NCBI RefSeq assembly: GCF_020858115.1
Contig: NZ_JACYMM010000003.1
Span: forward strand, 186,001-250,000
Reading direction: 5' to 3'
Length of the DNA stretch: 64,000 nucleotides
Source of the DNA: Janthinobacterium sp. FW305-129
GTDB lineage: Bacteria > Pseudomonadota > Gammaproteobacteria > Burkholderiales > Burkholderiaceae_D
Numbering within the stretch: the stretch's first letter is position 1; each line of letters begins with the position of its first letter. Made by a program: the position numbers and the translations under genes. This document shows, one piece after another, positions 8,884-17,384 of this stretch. The notes under the pieces are model-generated. The model made no database searches. It was given only the letters and a program-made list of their open reading frames with translations, and was not told where the DNA came from.

Positions 8884-9419
8884 AAAAAGCCGTACTGGGG
8901 ACGGCTGCCGTGGCCACCCTGCTGGCCGCCCTCTTCGCCCCGGAGGACGAAGGCAGCATCGTGGGGCCGGCCACGGCCACGCCGCGCCAGGTGGGACGGG
9001 TGGCGGTCGCGCCCCTCGTCGCCACCGCTGCCGCTGCGCCAGCCAATCGCGCGCTGGCCATCGAACCGCGCCGGGGGCTGGACGACGAGAAAGCGGCCAC
9101 GCTGTTCGCCAAGCAAAGCTGGCAGCCCGAGACGCCGAAAAAGATCATGCTCGACCAGCAGGCCGCGCAGGCCACGCGCACTGTCGCCGCCGTCGACGCA
9201 AATGCGCCGCCGCCTTTGCCCTTTCACTTCCTCGGCCGCTTCGTCGACGAAGGCAAGGCCGCCTATTTTCTCCAGGCGGGCGAACGCAACGTGGTGGCGC
9301 GGCCCGGCGACACGCTGGAAGAGCGCTACCGCTTCGACGGCGTGGTGCAAGGCGCCCTGCAATTTACCTATCTGCCGCTCAACCTGAAACAGACACTCGC
9401 CGTAGGGGACCTCAATTGA
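8880..9419 (+). CDS. PilP/MshK/GspC-like periplasmic protein
   Basis: A 179-residue protein with an N-terminal hydrophobic segment (KKAVLGTAAVATLLAALF), a linker rich in Pro, Ala and Thr, and a C-terminal beta domain (FHFLGRFVDEGKAAYF to TLAVGD) like the homology region of PilP/GspC that docks on the secretin. ATGA overlap with the PilO-like gene indicates coupled translation. No lipobox is present, unlike classical PilP, which favours MshK or GspC-type anchoring. Confidence 0.7.
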   Translation: MKKAVLGTAAVATLLAALFAPEDEGSIVGPATATPRQVGRVAVAPLVATAAAAPANRALAIEPRRGLDDEKAATLFAKQSWQPETPKKIMLDQQAAQATRTVAAVDANAPPPLPFHFLGRFVDEGKAAYFLQAGERNVVARPGDTLEERYRFDGVVQGALQFTYLPLNLKQTLAVGDLN

Positions 9420-11308
9420 AACGACGCACACCACGTACCGGCATCACCCTGCTGCCGATGCTGTCCCTGCTGGCCGCCTGCGCCGGCAACCAGGCCTATA
9501 CCGACGGGCAGGCCATGCTGGGCGCCGGCCGCACGGAACAGGGCCTGGCCCTGCTGGAACAGGCGGCGCAGGCCGAACCGACCAACGCCAAGTACCGCAT
9601 AGCTGTCACCAATGGCAGGATGCGCGCGCTGAACAACCTGAATGGCCGCGCCGAGGCGCTGCGCCAGCAGGGCAAGCTGCCCGAAGCGCAAGCGCTGTAC
9701 CAGCAGGCGCTGGCGCTGGACGCCAGCAACGACGTGGCGCAGCGGGGCCTAGCCGGCGTGGCGCAGGATGAACGGCACCGCAAGCTGGTGCAGGAGGCGC
9801 AGGCCAGCTACCAGCGCGGCGGCGAAGCGAATGTCGCGCAGGCGCAGGAAGCCTTGCGCCAGGTGCTGCAGGAACGGCCCGCGCAGCGCGAAGCGCTGGC
9901 CCTGAAAGGCCGCATCGGCGACGAGCTGGCCAAAAGCCGTCCGGCCGGCGGCAAGCTGGCGGCCGCCTACCGCAAACCCGTGACGCTGGAATTTCGCGAC
10001 GCGCCCCTGCGCTCCGTGTTCGACTTCATCAGCAAGGTGTCGGGCCTGAACTTCGTCTTCGACAAGGAGGTCGACCCGGCCCTGCGCGCCACCATTTCCG
10101 TGCGCGACACCAGCATCGAAGAGGCGATCGCCATGCTGCTGGGCGCCAACCAGCTCGAGCAAAGCGTCACCAGCGACAAGTCGATCACGATCTACCCGAA
10201 CACGCCGCAAAAGGTGAAGGATTACCAGCAACTGGTGGTGCGCACTTTCTTCCTCGCCAATGCGGATGTCAAGACGGTGGCGTTTTCCATCAAGACTCTG
10301 CTCAAGGCCAAGGATGTCGTCACCGATGAACGCCTGGGCATCATCATGCTGCGCGATACGCCGGAAATGGTGCGCATGGCCGAGCGCATCATCAACGTGC
10401 AGGACCTGGCCGACCCGGAAGTGATGCTGGAAGTCGAGGTACTGGAAGTGAAACGCACGCGCCTGATGGAACTGGGTGTGCGCTGGCCCGACCAGGCCAG
10501 CCTGACCCTGGCCGGCGTCGCAGGCAGCACGGGAGGCCTGGGCGGCCTGAAGGTGGCGGACCTGCACCGCATCAATGGCGACAATATCAACCTGGGCATC
10601 GGCGGCGTCACCCTGAACGCCAACAAGACGGACAGCGACAGCAATATCCTGGCCAACCCGCGCATCCGCGTGCGCAACAAGGAAAAGGCGAAGATCCTCA
10701 TCGGCGACCGCGTGCCCGTCATCACCGTCACGACGAACAACGGCGTCAGTTCCGACAGCGTCAATTACATCGACGTGGGCCTGAAACTCGACGTGGAACC
10801 GAACGTCTACCTGGACGACGAGGTGGCCATCAAGATCAACCTGGAAGTGTCGAACGTCGTCAAGGAGGTGATCAGCAAGACGGGCACGCAGGCTTACCAG
10901 ATCGGCACGCGCAGCGCCTCGACCGTGTTGCGTTTGAAGGATGGCGAGACGCAGGTGCTGGCGGGCCTGATCAGCGACGAGGACCGGGGCACGGCCAACA
11001 AGGTACCGGGCGTGGGCGAGCTGCCCGTGCTGAACCGCCTGTTCGGCAGCCAGAAGGATGATGCCATGCGCAGCGAGATCGTGCTGTCGATCACGCCGCG
11101 CCTGCTGCGCAGCATCCGCCGCCCGGACCTGATGACGGCCGAATTCAATTCCGGCACCGAGGCGTCCGTGGGCGGCCGCGCCAGCGTCGGTGGCAGCCCT
11201 GAGGCCATCGCCGCGCCCGAGCAAGCCGCACCGCGCACCGGCTCGCCCATGACGGGCGGCGACGAGGCGCCCGCGGCAGGCGACAAGTCCGGCAAAGGTG
11301 GCCAGTGA
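9416..11308 (+). CDS. TPR-containing secretin lipoprotein (MshL/GspD-like)
   Basis: A 630-residue outer-membrane channel subunit. It starts at TTG 9416 with AGGGGAC upstream. A lipoprotein signal ends in LAAC with C22, then a helical TPR-like region (about 30-175, with repeated GL/A-LYQQALALD patterns) precedes a secretin N-domain (VTLEFRDAPLRSVFDFISK, about 185-285) and the secretin core (ANPRIRVRNKEKAKILIGDR to VPGVGELPVLNRLFGS, about 415-555). Ala/Gly-rich tail. Fusing a TPR module (usually a separate pilotin such as PilF/PilW) to the secretin suggests self-piloting. The secretin forms the exit pore for the pilus or pseudopilus. Confidence 0.92.
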   Translation: MKRRTPRTGITLLPMLSLLAACAGNQAYTDGQAMLGAGRTEQGLALLEQAAQAEPTNAKYRIAVTNGRMRALNNLNGRAEALRQQGKLPEAQALYQQALALDASNDVAQRGLAGVAQDERHRKLVQEAQASYQRGGEANVAQAQEALRQVLQERPAQREALALKGRIGDELAKSRPAGGKLAAAYRKPVTLEFRDAPLRSVFDFISKVSGLNFVFDKEVDPALRATISVRDTSIEEAIAMLLGANQLEQSVTSDKSITIYPNTPQKVKDYQQLVVRTFFLANADVKTVAFSIKTLLKAKDVVTDERLGIIMLRDTPEMVRMAERIINVQDLADPEVMLEVEVLEVKRTRLMELGVRWPDQASLTLAGVAGSTGGLGGLKVADLHRINGDNINLGIGGVTLNANKTDSDSNILANPRIRVRNKEKAKILIGDRVPVITVTTNNGVSSDSVNYIDVGLKLDVEPNVYLDDEVAIKINLEVSNVVKEVISKTGTQAYQIGTRSASTVLRLKDGETQVLAGLISDEDRGTANKVPGVGELPVLNRLFGSQKDDAMRSEIVLSITPRLLRSIRRPDLMTAEFNSGTEASVGGRASVGGSPEAIAAPEQAAPRTGSPMTGGDEAPAAGDKSGKGGQ

Positions 11309-11320
11309 GGTGGCCAGTGA
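11297..11320 (+). repeat. Perfect 12-bp tandem duplication at a gene junction
   Basis: GGTGGCCAGTGA occurs twice head to tail. The first copy holds the secretin stop TGA; each copy supplies a GTG (11305 and 11317) preceded by a purine-rich site, so the following pilin gene has two equivalent starts. Confidence 0.85.
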
Positions 11321-11787
11321 AAGAGCGGGGCTTTACCTTCATCGAACTGATGATCACCCTGGCGATCATGGCGACCCTGGCCACGGTGGCCGTGCCGATG
11401 GCGCAGGTGGCCTTGCAAAGGGCGAAGGAGCAGCAATTGCGCAATGCCCTGATCGAGATGCGCGAAGCGATCGACGCCTACAAGCGCGCCTCGGACAATG
11501 GCCGCATCAAGCTGTCGCTGGGCGCCTCCGGCTATCCGAAAAAACTTGAGGAACTGGTCGAGGGCGTGCCCGACCAGCGCAGTCCCTCGAAGCAGAACAT
11601 CTATTTTTTGCGCCGCCTGCCGCGCGACCCGTTCCAGCCCAGGGAAGCCGGCAGCGCGGCCGACAGCTGGAGCAAGCGCGCGTATGCCTCGCCGCCCGAC
11701 AATCCCAGCGAAGGCGAAGACGTATTCGACGTCGCCTCGCGCTCGACCAAGGCGGGCCTGAACGGCGTGCCGCTCAATCAATGGTGA
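11305..11787 (+). CDS. GspG-like pseudopilin 1
   Basis: A 160-residue prepilin. The short leader ending KERG is followed by FTFIELMITLAIMATLA: a processing G/F site and Glu at position 5 of the mature protein. The hydrophobic stalk is followed by AKEQQLRNALIEMREAIDAYK and a loop region with LRRLPRDPF, the GspG-type motif after the helix. GTG 11305 or GTG 11317 may be the start. It overlaps both neighbours. A prepilin peptidase is needed but none is encoded in the window. Confidence 0.88.
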   Translation: MRWPVKERGFTFIELMITLAIMATLATVAVPMAQVALQRAKEQQLRNALIEMREAIDAYKRASDNGRIKLSLGASGYPKKLEELVEGVPDQRSPSKQNIYFLRRLPRDPFQPREAGSAADSWSKRAYASPPDNPSEGEDVFDVASRSTKAGLNGVPLNQW

Positions 11788-12176
11788 CCGCCATGCAGAC
11801 CACGACCATACGCCGCGGCTTTACCCTGGTCGAACTGCTGGTGGTGCTGGCGATCATCTCGCTGCTGCTGACGATCGCCATCCCCCGCTATTTCGGCTCG
11901 GTGGAAAAGTCGAAAGAGGTCGCCTTGAAGGAAAACCTGCAGGTGCTCAGGAGCGGCCTCGATAAATACTATGCCGACAAGGGAGAATACCCGGCCGCGC
12001 TGGCCGACCTGGTGACCCACCACTACTTCCGCAGCGTGCCGCTGGATCCCGTCACGGAATCGGCCGCCACCTGGCAGCTGATCCCTTCGCCGAATGGCGA
12101 GATCGGCGGCGTGGCCGACGTGCGCAGCGGCGCCAAGGGCAAGACGCGCGAGGGCATCCCCTTTGAGCAGCTCTAG
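11781..12176 (+). CDS. GspG-like pseudopilin 2
   Basis: A 131-residue prepilin with leader ending IRRG then FTLVELLVVLAIISLLLTIA (Glu at mature position 5), a helix with KENLQVLRSGLDKYYADKGEYP and VPLDPVTE, the GspG/T2SSG signature. Either ATG 11781 (overlapping the previous stop) or ATG 11793 could be used. Probably the major or co-major subunit, since it keeps the GspG length and motifs better than its neighbour. Confidence 0.88.
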   Translation: MVTAMQTTTIRRGFTLVELLVVLAIISLLLTIAIPRYFGSVEKSKEVALKENLQVLRSGLDKYYADKGEYPAALADLVTHHYFRSVPLDPVTESAATWQLIPSPNGEIGGVADVRSGAKGKTREGIPFEQL

Positions 12177-12699
12177 TTTCCTGAGCCGCGCACGCGGCTT
12201 CGCGTATATCTGGACCCTGATGCTGGTGGCCTTCATGGGCGTGGGCCTGGTGCTGGCCAGCGAATTGCATGCCACGGCCGCGCGGCGCGACAAGGAGCGC
12301 GAGCTGCTGTTCATCGGCCATGAATTCCGCAACGCGCTGGGCCGCTACTACGACAGCACGCCGGGCGACGGGAGGCCCCGCTATCCCTTGACCCTGCAGG
12401 AACTGCTGCGCGACCCGCGCTTTGCCAACGCCCGGCGGCATTTGCGACGCCTGTATGCGGACCCCGTCACGGGCAAGGCCGAATGGGGCGTGCTGCGGCA
12501 GGAGGGGCGCATCGTCGGCATCCATTCGCTGTCGCCGCAACTGCCCATCAAGCAGGACAATTTTCTTGACGAAGACGCCAGCCTGCGCCGCAAGCAGCGC
12601 TACGCGGACTGGCACTTCACGTATCCGCACGACCTGGTGCTGGCCCCACCCGATGCGGCCGGCGGCGCGCCCGGGCTCAAGCCGAAAGGCGCGAACTGA
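12163..12699 (+). CDS. Degenerate pilin-like protein, last gene of the operon
   Basis: A 178-residue protein starting, by best fit, at TTG 12163 with GAGGG upstream and a 14-base overlap with pseudopilin 2. The N-terminus reads SRARG/FAYIWTLMLVAFMGVGL, a prepilin-like signal with Trp rather than Glu at position 5, then ARRDKERELLFIGHEFRNALGRYY. Lack of Glu5 is a feature of tip pseudopilins such as GspK, but this protein is much smaller. I infer a minor tip or priming subunit. Confidence 0.7.
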   Translation: MSSSSFLSRARGFAYIWTLMLVAFMGVGLVLASELHATAARRDKERELLFIGHEFRNALGRYYDSTPGDGRPRYPLTLQELLRDPRFANARRHLRRLYADPVTGKAEWGVLRQEGRIVGIHSLSPQLPIKQDNFLDEDASLRRKQRYADWHFTYPHDLVLAPPDAAGGAPGLKPKGAN

Positions 12700-12744
12700 T
12701 ATCATGCCCGCATTCCATATTCAGCATCGAGCAAAGGAGCAGGC

Positions 12745-13968
12745 ATGAGCATAGGTGGCACTTCCATCGAACAGGCATTGGCATCGCTGTCGGACATGAC
12801 GGTCGGCATGGCCGCCATCGGCAAGGACGAACATGCGCAGCGCATCGCCAGGGCGCAAGCATTCATGCGCGAGCAGGACATCGCCGCGATCTACCTGAAT
12901 GCAGGCGCCAACCTCACCTATTTCACGGGCACCAAATGGTATGCCAGCGAACGCATGGTGGGCGCCATCCTGCCTGCCAGCGGCGAGATCGAATACATCG
13001 CGCCCGCCTTCGAGGAAAGCACCTTGACGGGCTTCATGCTCGTCGAAGGCCGTGTCAATTGCTGGGAAGAGCATGAAAGCCCGTACCAGCTGTTCGCCAA
13101 CGTGCTGGCGCGCATGGGGATAGCCCAGGACGCGAATCAACCGCCGCGCGTGGGCATCTGCGAAAGCGCCGCCTTCTTCATCTATGACGGCATCCGCCCG
13201 CTGGCCCCCGGCTACGCGCTGGAAAACGCGCGCACCGTGACGGCGTACTGCCGCAGCAGAAAATCGCAGGCTGAAATCGCCCTGATGCAGCGCGTGATGG
13301 ACATGACCCTGGCCGTGCACGTGGCCACGGCCAGCATGCTGTACGAAGGCATTACGACGGTGGAAGTGGAGGAATTCATCCAGCGCGCGCACCGCAAGGT
13401 GGGCGCGCCCCGCTCGTATTTTTGCATCGTGCTGTTCGGCGAGGCGACGGCCTACCCGCATGGCGTCAACTACGTGCAAACCCTGAAGGCGGGCGACACG
13501 GTGCTGATCGACACGGGCTGCCAGGTGATGAACTACATCTCCGACATCACGCGCACTTACGTGTTTGGGGCCATCAGCGAACGCCAGCGCAGCGTGTGGA
13601 ACAGCGAAAAGGCGGCGCAGGCCGCCGCATTCGCCGCCGCCCGGTTGGGCGTGCCCTGCGGCGACGTGGATCGCGCGGCGCGCGTGTCCCTGGAAGCGGA
13701 CGGCTTCGGCCCCGGCTACAAGCTGCCGGGACTGCCGCACCGCACGGGCCACGGCATCGGCCTCGATATCCACGAGTGGCCTTACCTGGTGGGCAACGAC
13801 ACGACGCCGCTCGACGTGGGCATGTGCTTCTCGAACGAGCCGATGATCTGCATCCCCGGCGAATTCGGCATCCGCCATGAAGACCATTTCTACATGACGG
13901 AAAACGGTCCGCGCTGGTTCACGCAACCGGCGCACAGCATCGACGATCCGTTCGGTTTGCGCGCGTAA
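12745..13968 (+). CDS. M24-family Xaa-Pro-type peptidase
   Basis: A 407-residue cytosolic metallopeptidase with an N-terminal creatinase/prolidase-like domain (to about 165) and a pita-bread catalytic domain. Metal-ligand motifs are in order: LIDTGCQ, SDITRTYVFG, HRTGHGIGLDIHEWPYL, SNEPMI and GIRHEDHFYMT. Probable role is cleavage of Xaa-Pro dipeptides or peptides. AAAGGAG precedes ATG 12745. It is followed by REP-like repeats and appears to be a single-gene unit. Confidence 0.88.
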   Translation: MSIGGTSIEQALASLSDMTVGMAAIGKDEHAQRIARAQAFMREQDIAAIYLNAGANLTYFTGTKWYASERMVGAILPASGEIEYIAPAFEESTLTGFMLVEGRVNCWEEHESPYQLFANVLARMGIAQDANQPPRVGICESAAFFIYDGIRPLAPGYALENARTVTAYCRSRKSQAEIALMQRVMDMTLAVHVATASMLYEGITTVEVEEFIQRAHRKVGAPRSYFCIVLFGEATAYPHGVNYVQTLKAGDTVLIDTGCQVMNYISDITRTYVFGAISERQRSVWNSEKAAQAAAFAAARLGVPCGDVDRAARVSLEADGFGPGYKLPGLPHRTGHGIGLDIHEWPYLVGNDTTPLDVGMCFSNEPMICIPGEFGIRHEDHFYMTENGPRWFTQPAHSIDDPFGLRA

Positions 13969-13982
13969 GCCGGCACTCCTGT

Positions 13983-14125
13983 GTTGGATTACGCTGCGCT
14001 AATCCAACCTACGCCGCCAATGCCCGGTAGGTCGGATTAGCGGGGCCGCCGAGGCGCATGGCGCGTAATCCGACATCACCGCAACGCCAGGTAGGTCGGA
14101 TTAGCGCGTAGCGCGTAATCCGACA
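13983..14125. repeat. Cluster of three REP-like inverted repeats
   Basis: Unit 1 has arms GTTGGATTA/TAATCCAAC (13983-14008). Units 2 (14027-14075) and 3 (14091-14125) have arms GTCGGATTA/TAATCCGAC around GC-rich loops and are preceded by GTAG. A further copy occurs at 20507-20555. Unit 3 lies inside the 3' end of the chemoreceptor gene. The form fits dispersed REP/BIME elements. Confidence 0.85.
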
Positions 14126-15647
14126 CACCCCCCTGCGCCAGCTTGAACACGGCCAGCGCCGTACCCAGCTGCACGGCCTGCTCCTGCAACGATTCGGCCG
14201 CCGCCGACGCTTCTTCCACCAACGCGGAATTCTGTTGCGTCATTTGATCCATGCTGCCGATGGCCACGCCGATGTCCCCGATGCCGGCGCTTTGCGCCTG
14301 GCTGGCAGCACTGATTTCGGCCATGATATCGGCCACTTTTTTCACAGAGTCAACGATCTGGCCCATGGTCAGTCCCGCCTCATCGACCAGCTTCGAACCC
14401 ACGTTGACCTTGGCCACCGAATCGCCGATCAATTGCTTGATTTCTCGCGCCGCAGCCGCGCTGCGCTGCGCCAGGTTGCGCACTTCGGACGCCACCACGG
14501 CAAAGCCGCGTCCCTGTTCGCCGGCGCGCGCCGCTTCCACGGCCGCATTCAAGGCCAGGATATTCGTCCGAAAAGCGATGCCGTCGATGACGCCAATGAT
14601 GTCGACGATGCGTTTCGATGAATCGTTGATCTCGCCCATGGTGGTGACCACCTGACTGACAACTTGCCCGCCCTTCACGGCAACCGACGATGCCGACACC
14701 ACCAGCGCATGCGCCTGGCCCGCGTTGGCGGCGTTGTCGCGCACGGTGGAGGTCAGGCTGTCCATGCTGCGCGCCGTCTGGTCCAGGCTGCCCGCCTGCG
14801 ATTCCGTGCGCGCGGCCAGGTCTGCATTGCCCTGGGCGATTTCGGCGCTGGCCACCTGGATGGTCTCTGCTGACGCCTTGATGTCGGAAACCATGCCGCC
14901 AAGCTTGGCGCGCATGTCCTTCAGCGCCGCCAGCAAGCTGGTCTGGTCGCCCGCCTCGGTCACGATATGCATCGACAGGTCGCCATCGGCCACGGCGCGC
15001 GCGATCTGGCGCGCATATTCGGGTTCGCCGCCCAGCTGCTGCCAGATGGCACGCACGACGAAGTGCGACACGGCCACCAGGCAGACGATGACGGCCAGCG
15101 CCACGGCGATGCTGGTATTGAGCGCATTGCGCACGTTGGCCGCGCTGCGTTCTATGCCCTGCCTGAACTGCGCTTGCGCCTGTTCATTGGTCTTTGCCAG
15201 GTCGGCATTGAGTACCGCCAGCGCGCCCTGCATGCGTGCCACGGCCGCTTGCGGGTCGCCCTCTTCCATTTCCAGCATGATGCGCGCCGCGCTCAGGGCC
15301 GGCGCATAGTACGCATCGAATTCCTTGGCCAGCCGCGCACCGTGCTCGCGCTGGCCGGGGATCGCCGCAAAGTCGCCCAGCCTGGCACGCAACTTGACTG
15401 CCTGGCCGCCGACTTGCCCGATGCGTTCCTTGTCGCCTTCGCTGACGGCATCGCGCAGGGCGTCGCCGACGGCGGCCACATCCAGGGTCAGCGACTTGGC
15501 CAGGTCGAGCACGGGATAGTCGGCGCTTTCCGTGGCGCGGATGGAATTGAGCGTGGCCGTGGACAGATAGGCGCTGACGGCCAGCCCCAGCCCGAAAATC
15601 ACGGCCGAGATGACAGGCAGCGCCCATATCTTGCGTTTGATGCTCAT
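14076..15647 (-). CDS. Methyl-accepting chemotaxis protein with arginine at the hairpin tip
   Basis: A 523-residue receptor: N-terminal TM (about 9-29), periplasmic four-helix-bundle sensor, second TM (about 178-200), HAMP, then an MCP signalling domain. The tip motif reads [21 protein letters not shown] where nearly all receptors have IAFQTN; the codon is CGG against CAG. The last 15 residues (from SDYALRANP) are encoded by a REP-like repeat unit, so the native C-terminus was probably changed; no CheR-binding pentapeptide remains. It is the third gene after a porin and a PstS-like protein, pointing to sensing of a ligand bound by that protein. Confidence 0.92.
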   Translation of the reverse strand: MSIKRKIWALPVISAVIFGLGLAVSAYLSTATLNSIRATESADYPVLDLAKSLTLDVAAVGDALRDAVSEGDKERIGQVGGQAVKLRARLGDFAAIPGQREHGARLAKEFDAYYAPALSAARIMLEMEEGDPQAAVARMQGALAVLNADLAKTNEQAQAQFRQGIERSAANVRNALNTSIAVALAVIVCLVAVSHFVVRAIWQQLGGEPEYARQIARAVADGDLSMHIVTEAGDQTSLLAALKDMRAKLGGMVSDIKASAETIQVASAEIAQGNADLAARTESQAGSLDQTARSMDSLTSTVRDNAANAGQAHALVVSASSVAVKGGQVVSQVVTTMGEINDSSKRIVDIIGVIDGIAFRTNILALNAAVEAARAGEQGRGFAVVASEVRNLAQRSAAAAREIKQLIGDSVAKVNVGSKLVDEAGLTMGQIVDSVKKVADIMAEISAASQAQSAGIGDIGVAIGSMDQMTQQNSALVEEASAAAESLQEQAVQLGTALAVFKLAQGGVSDYALRANPTYLALR

Positions 15648-15706
15648 TGCTGTCTCCTGATGGTATGTGTACCGGGCCGCCGCATGGCGCGCGGCCCGGG
15701 GCGGCT

Positions 15707-16111
15707 TTATGGCGCCGTCAGCACCACTTTGACGCTGGCGTCGACGGCGCTCTTTTCGATATAGCCGATGGCTTTCGGATCGGCCGCCACGACCTTCTTC
15801 ACATCGGCGCTATTGGCCACTTCCTTCGGCAAGGTCGCCTTGCCCGTGAAGACCAGCTTGGACCACAGGGCCTTCGCCTGCGACGGTTCCTTGTCCGTCA
15901 CCTTTTTGTAGAACTCGGCACGCACGGGGGCGCTTTCCGGCTGGTCGATCGGCGTCATGGCCGTCGATTTACCGAGGAAAAACTGCGCCACCTGTTCATT
16001 CGTCATCGCGCCGGCAGCGCTCTTGGCATTGACCACCACGACCACTTCGGCCATGGCGGGAACGGCGGTCGACAGCGCCAGCAAGGCAGCCGCAAAAATA
16101 AAGGGTTTCAT
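15707..16111 (-). CDS. Small PstS-like periplasmic protein
   Basis: A 134-residue exported protein (signal peptide about 1-21, AVPAMA). The mature part resembles the C-terminal half of phosphate-type binding proteins: [26 protein letters not shown] and [11 protein letters not shown]. At this size it is a single-lobe version found beside porins and chemoreceptors. GAGGAG precedes ATG 16111. It lies 10 bases after the porin gene and 60 bases before the receptor gene. Ligand unknown; an anion such as phosphate is a guess from family. Confidence 0.75.
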   Translation of the reverse strand: MKPFIFAAALLALSTAVPAMAEVVVVVNAKSAAGAMTNEQVAQFFLGKSTAMTPIDQPESAPVRAEFYKKVTDKEPSQAKALWSKLVFTGKATLPKEVANSADVKKVVAADPKAIGYIEKSAVDASVKVVLTAP

Positions 16112-16121
16112 GCGGAGCTCC

Positions 16122-17384
16122 TCAGAAAACGAAATCGATGGCGGCGGCAGCCACCGTAACGGGGCCATGGAAACCCGGCTTGGCTTGCACGAACAGGCCC
16201 GGGCCATTCTTCGGCTTGATGCGGTCGATCTGCACCTTCAAGGCGGCAGAACGGTGGAAGTCCCAGCGCACGCCGATGCTGTCCGTCGATTGTTCGAGCT
16301 GGTTACGCATGGTGGCCAGGGTGTCGACGCCGGCCGACAGGACGCGCAGGGTCGGCATGCAGGCGGCCGGATAGCCGGCAGGGCAGGATGCGGGCACGGT
16401 GTTGTTCACGCGGCCATCGGCCTTCAGGCTGGCGTGGCTGTAGTAGGGCAGGAAGGCACCGATGCGGTAGCCGCCCATCACGTACCACGAGGTGCTGTCG
16501 CTGACATAGCTGTCCGTCTTGCGCTTCGCATATTCGGACTGCAGCAGCACATTGTTCCAGTCCAGGCCCAGGCCCACGGAAGTGAACGACGCCTTCTTGT
16601 CCTTGACTTCCAGCGCATCGGCCAGGGCGCCCAGCTGGGCGATCCTGTAGCCGCTGCCGGCCGTGCGCAGGCTGCCCATCAGGGTGTTCAGGCTCGGCGA
16701 ATCGTTGATCGTCAGCTTGGTCTCGGCACGGCCGAAGCGCACGGTGACGGGACCGTGTTCGGCCACCACGTTCAGGGCGACGATGGACTTGCCTTCCACC
16801 TGCACGGTCGAAGCGGGCCCCGTAGCCAGGGTGGCCTTGGTACGGCCCAGCGCCAGCTGCGTGGTGATGCTGGTATCGCCCGCGCTGAACTGGTAGGTCC
16901 CGTCGATGCCGTCGATGCTGTTCAGCGGTACCTGCGAATACATTTCGCCCGGCGGGCGCAGCATGGTGTTGGCATAGCCCACGTTGCGGTAATCGGAAAT
17001 CATGAAGACGGGCAGGCCTATGCGGCCGACGCGCACGCTGAAGCTGTCCGATACCTTGGCCTTGGCGAAGGCCCACGCCAGTTCGGCGCCGACATCATCC
17101 TCGCCATCCTTGCGCGCCAGGCCCTGCACGGTGGCCGACAGCCACGGGGTGACGGTCACATTGGCTTGCAATCCCAGGTTGGAATCGACGCCCGTGCGGG
17201 TGGTGCGGCCGGCACCGGCAGCCTGGTTCGGGCGCGCGAACTGCGCGTTGTCCGTATCGGCCATGGTCAGGGCGGCCGTGCCGTAACCGCTGATCTTGAC
17301 CGCGGGGCCAACGGCCTCTTCGGCATAGGCATGACTGATGGCCAGGGGCATGGCCATCAGGAAAAGCAGGACGTGTTTATTCAT
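16122..17384 (-). CDS. Outer-membrane porin-like beta barrel
   Basis: A 420-residue protein with a signal peptide (about 1-21, SHAYA) and alternating amphipathic strands (VKISGYGTAALTMA, LSATVQGLARK, FSVRVGRIGLP, VTVRFGRAETK). It ends IDFVF, the terminal Phe expected for BAM-assembled barrels. The GR-I-GLP segment resembles porins annotated as anion or OprO-like. First gene of a three-gene unit with the PstS-like protein and the chemoreceptor, so it may admit their ligand. Confidence 0.8.
   Translation of the reverse strand: MNKHVLLFLMAMPLAISHAYAEEAVGPAVKISGYGTAALTMADTDNAQFARPNQAAGAGRTTRTGVDSNLGLQANVTVTPWLSATVQGLARKDGEDDVGAELAWAFAKAKVSDSFSVRVGRIGLPVFMISDYRNVGYANTMLRPPGEMYSQVPLNSIDGIDGTYQFSAGDTSITTQLALGRTKATLATGPASTVQVEGKSIVALNVVAEHGPVTVRFGRAETKLTINDSPSLNTLMGSLRTAGSGYRIAQLGALADALEVKDKKASFTSVGLGLDWNNVLLQSEYAKRKTDSYVSDSTSWYVMGGYRIGAFLPYYSHASLKADGRVNNTVPASCPAGYPAACMPTLRVLSAGVDTLATMRNQLEQSTDSIGVRWDFHRSAALKVQIDRIKPKNGPGLFVQAKPGFHGPVTVAAAAIDFVF

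Noticed and set aside
9749..11224. 491-codon minus ORF opposite the secretin gene
   Set aside because: Same reason: antisense shadow with low-complexity composition and no ribosome-binding site.
13983..14125. CRISPR-like repeat cluster
   Set aside because: Units are inverted, differ in length and loop, and have no regular spacers or cas genes.
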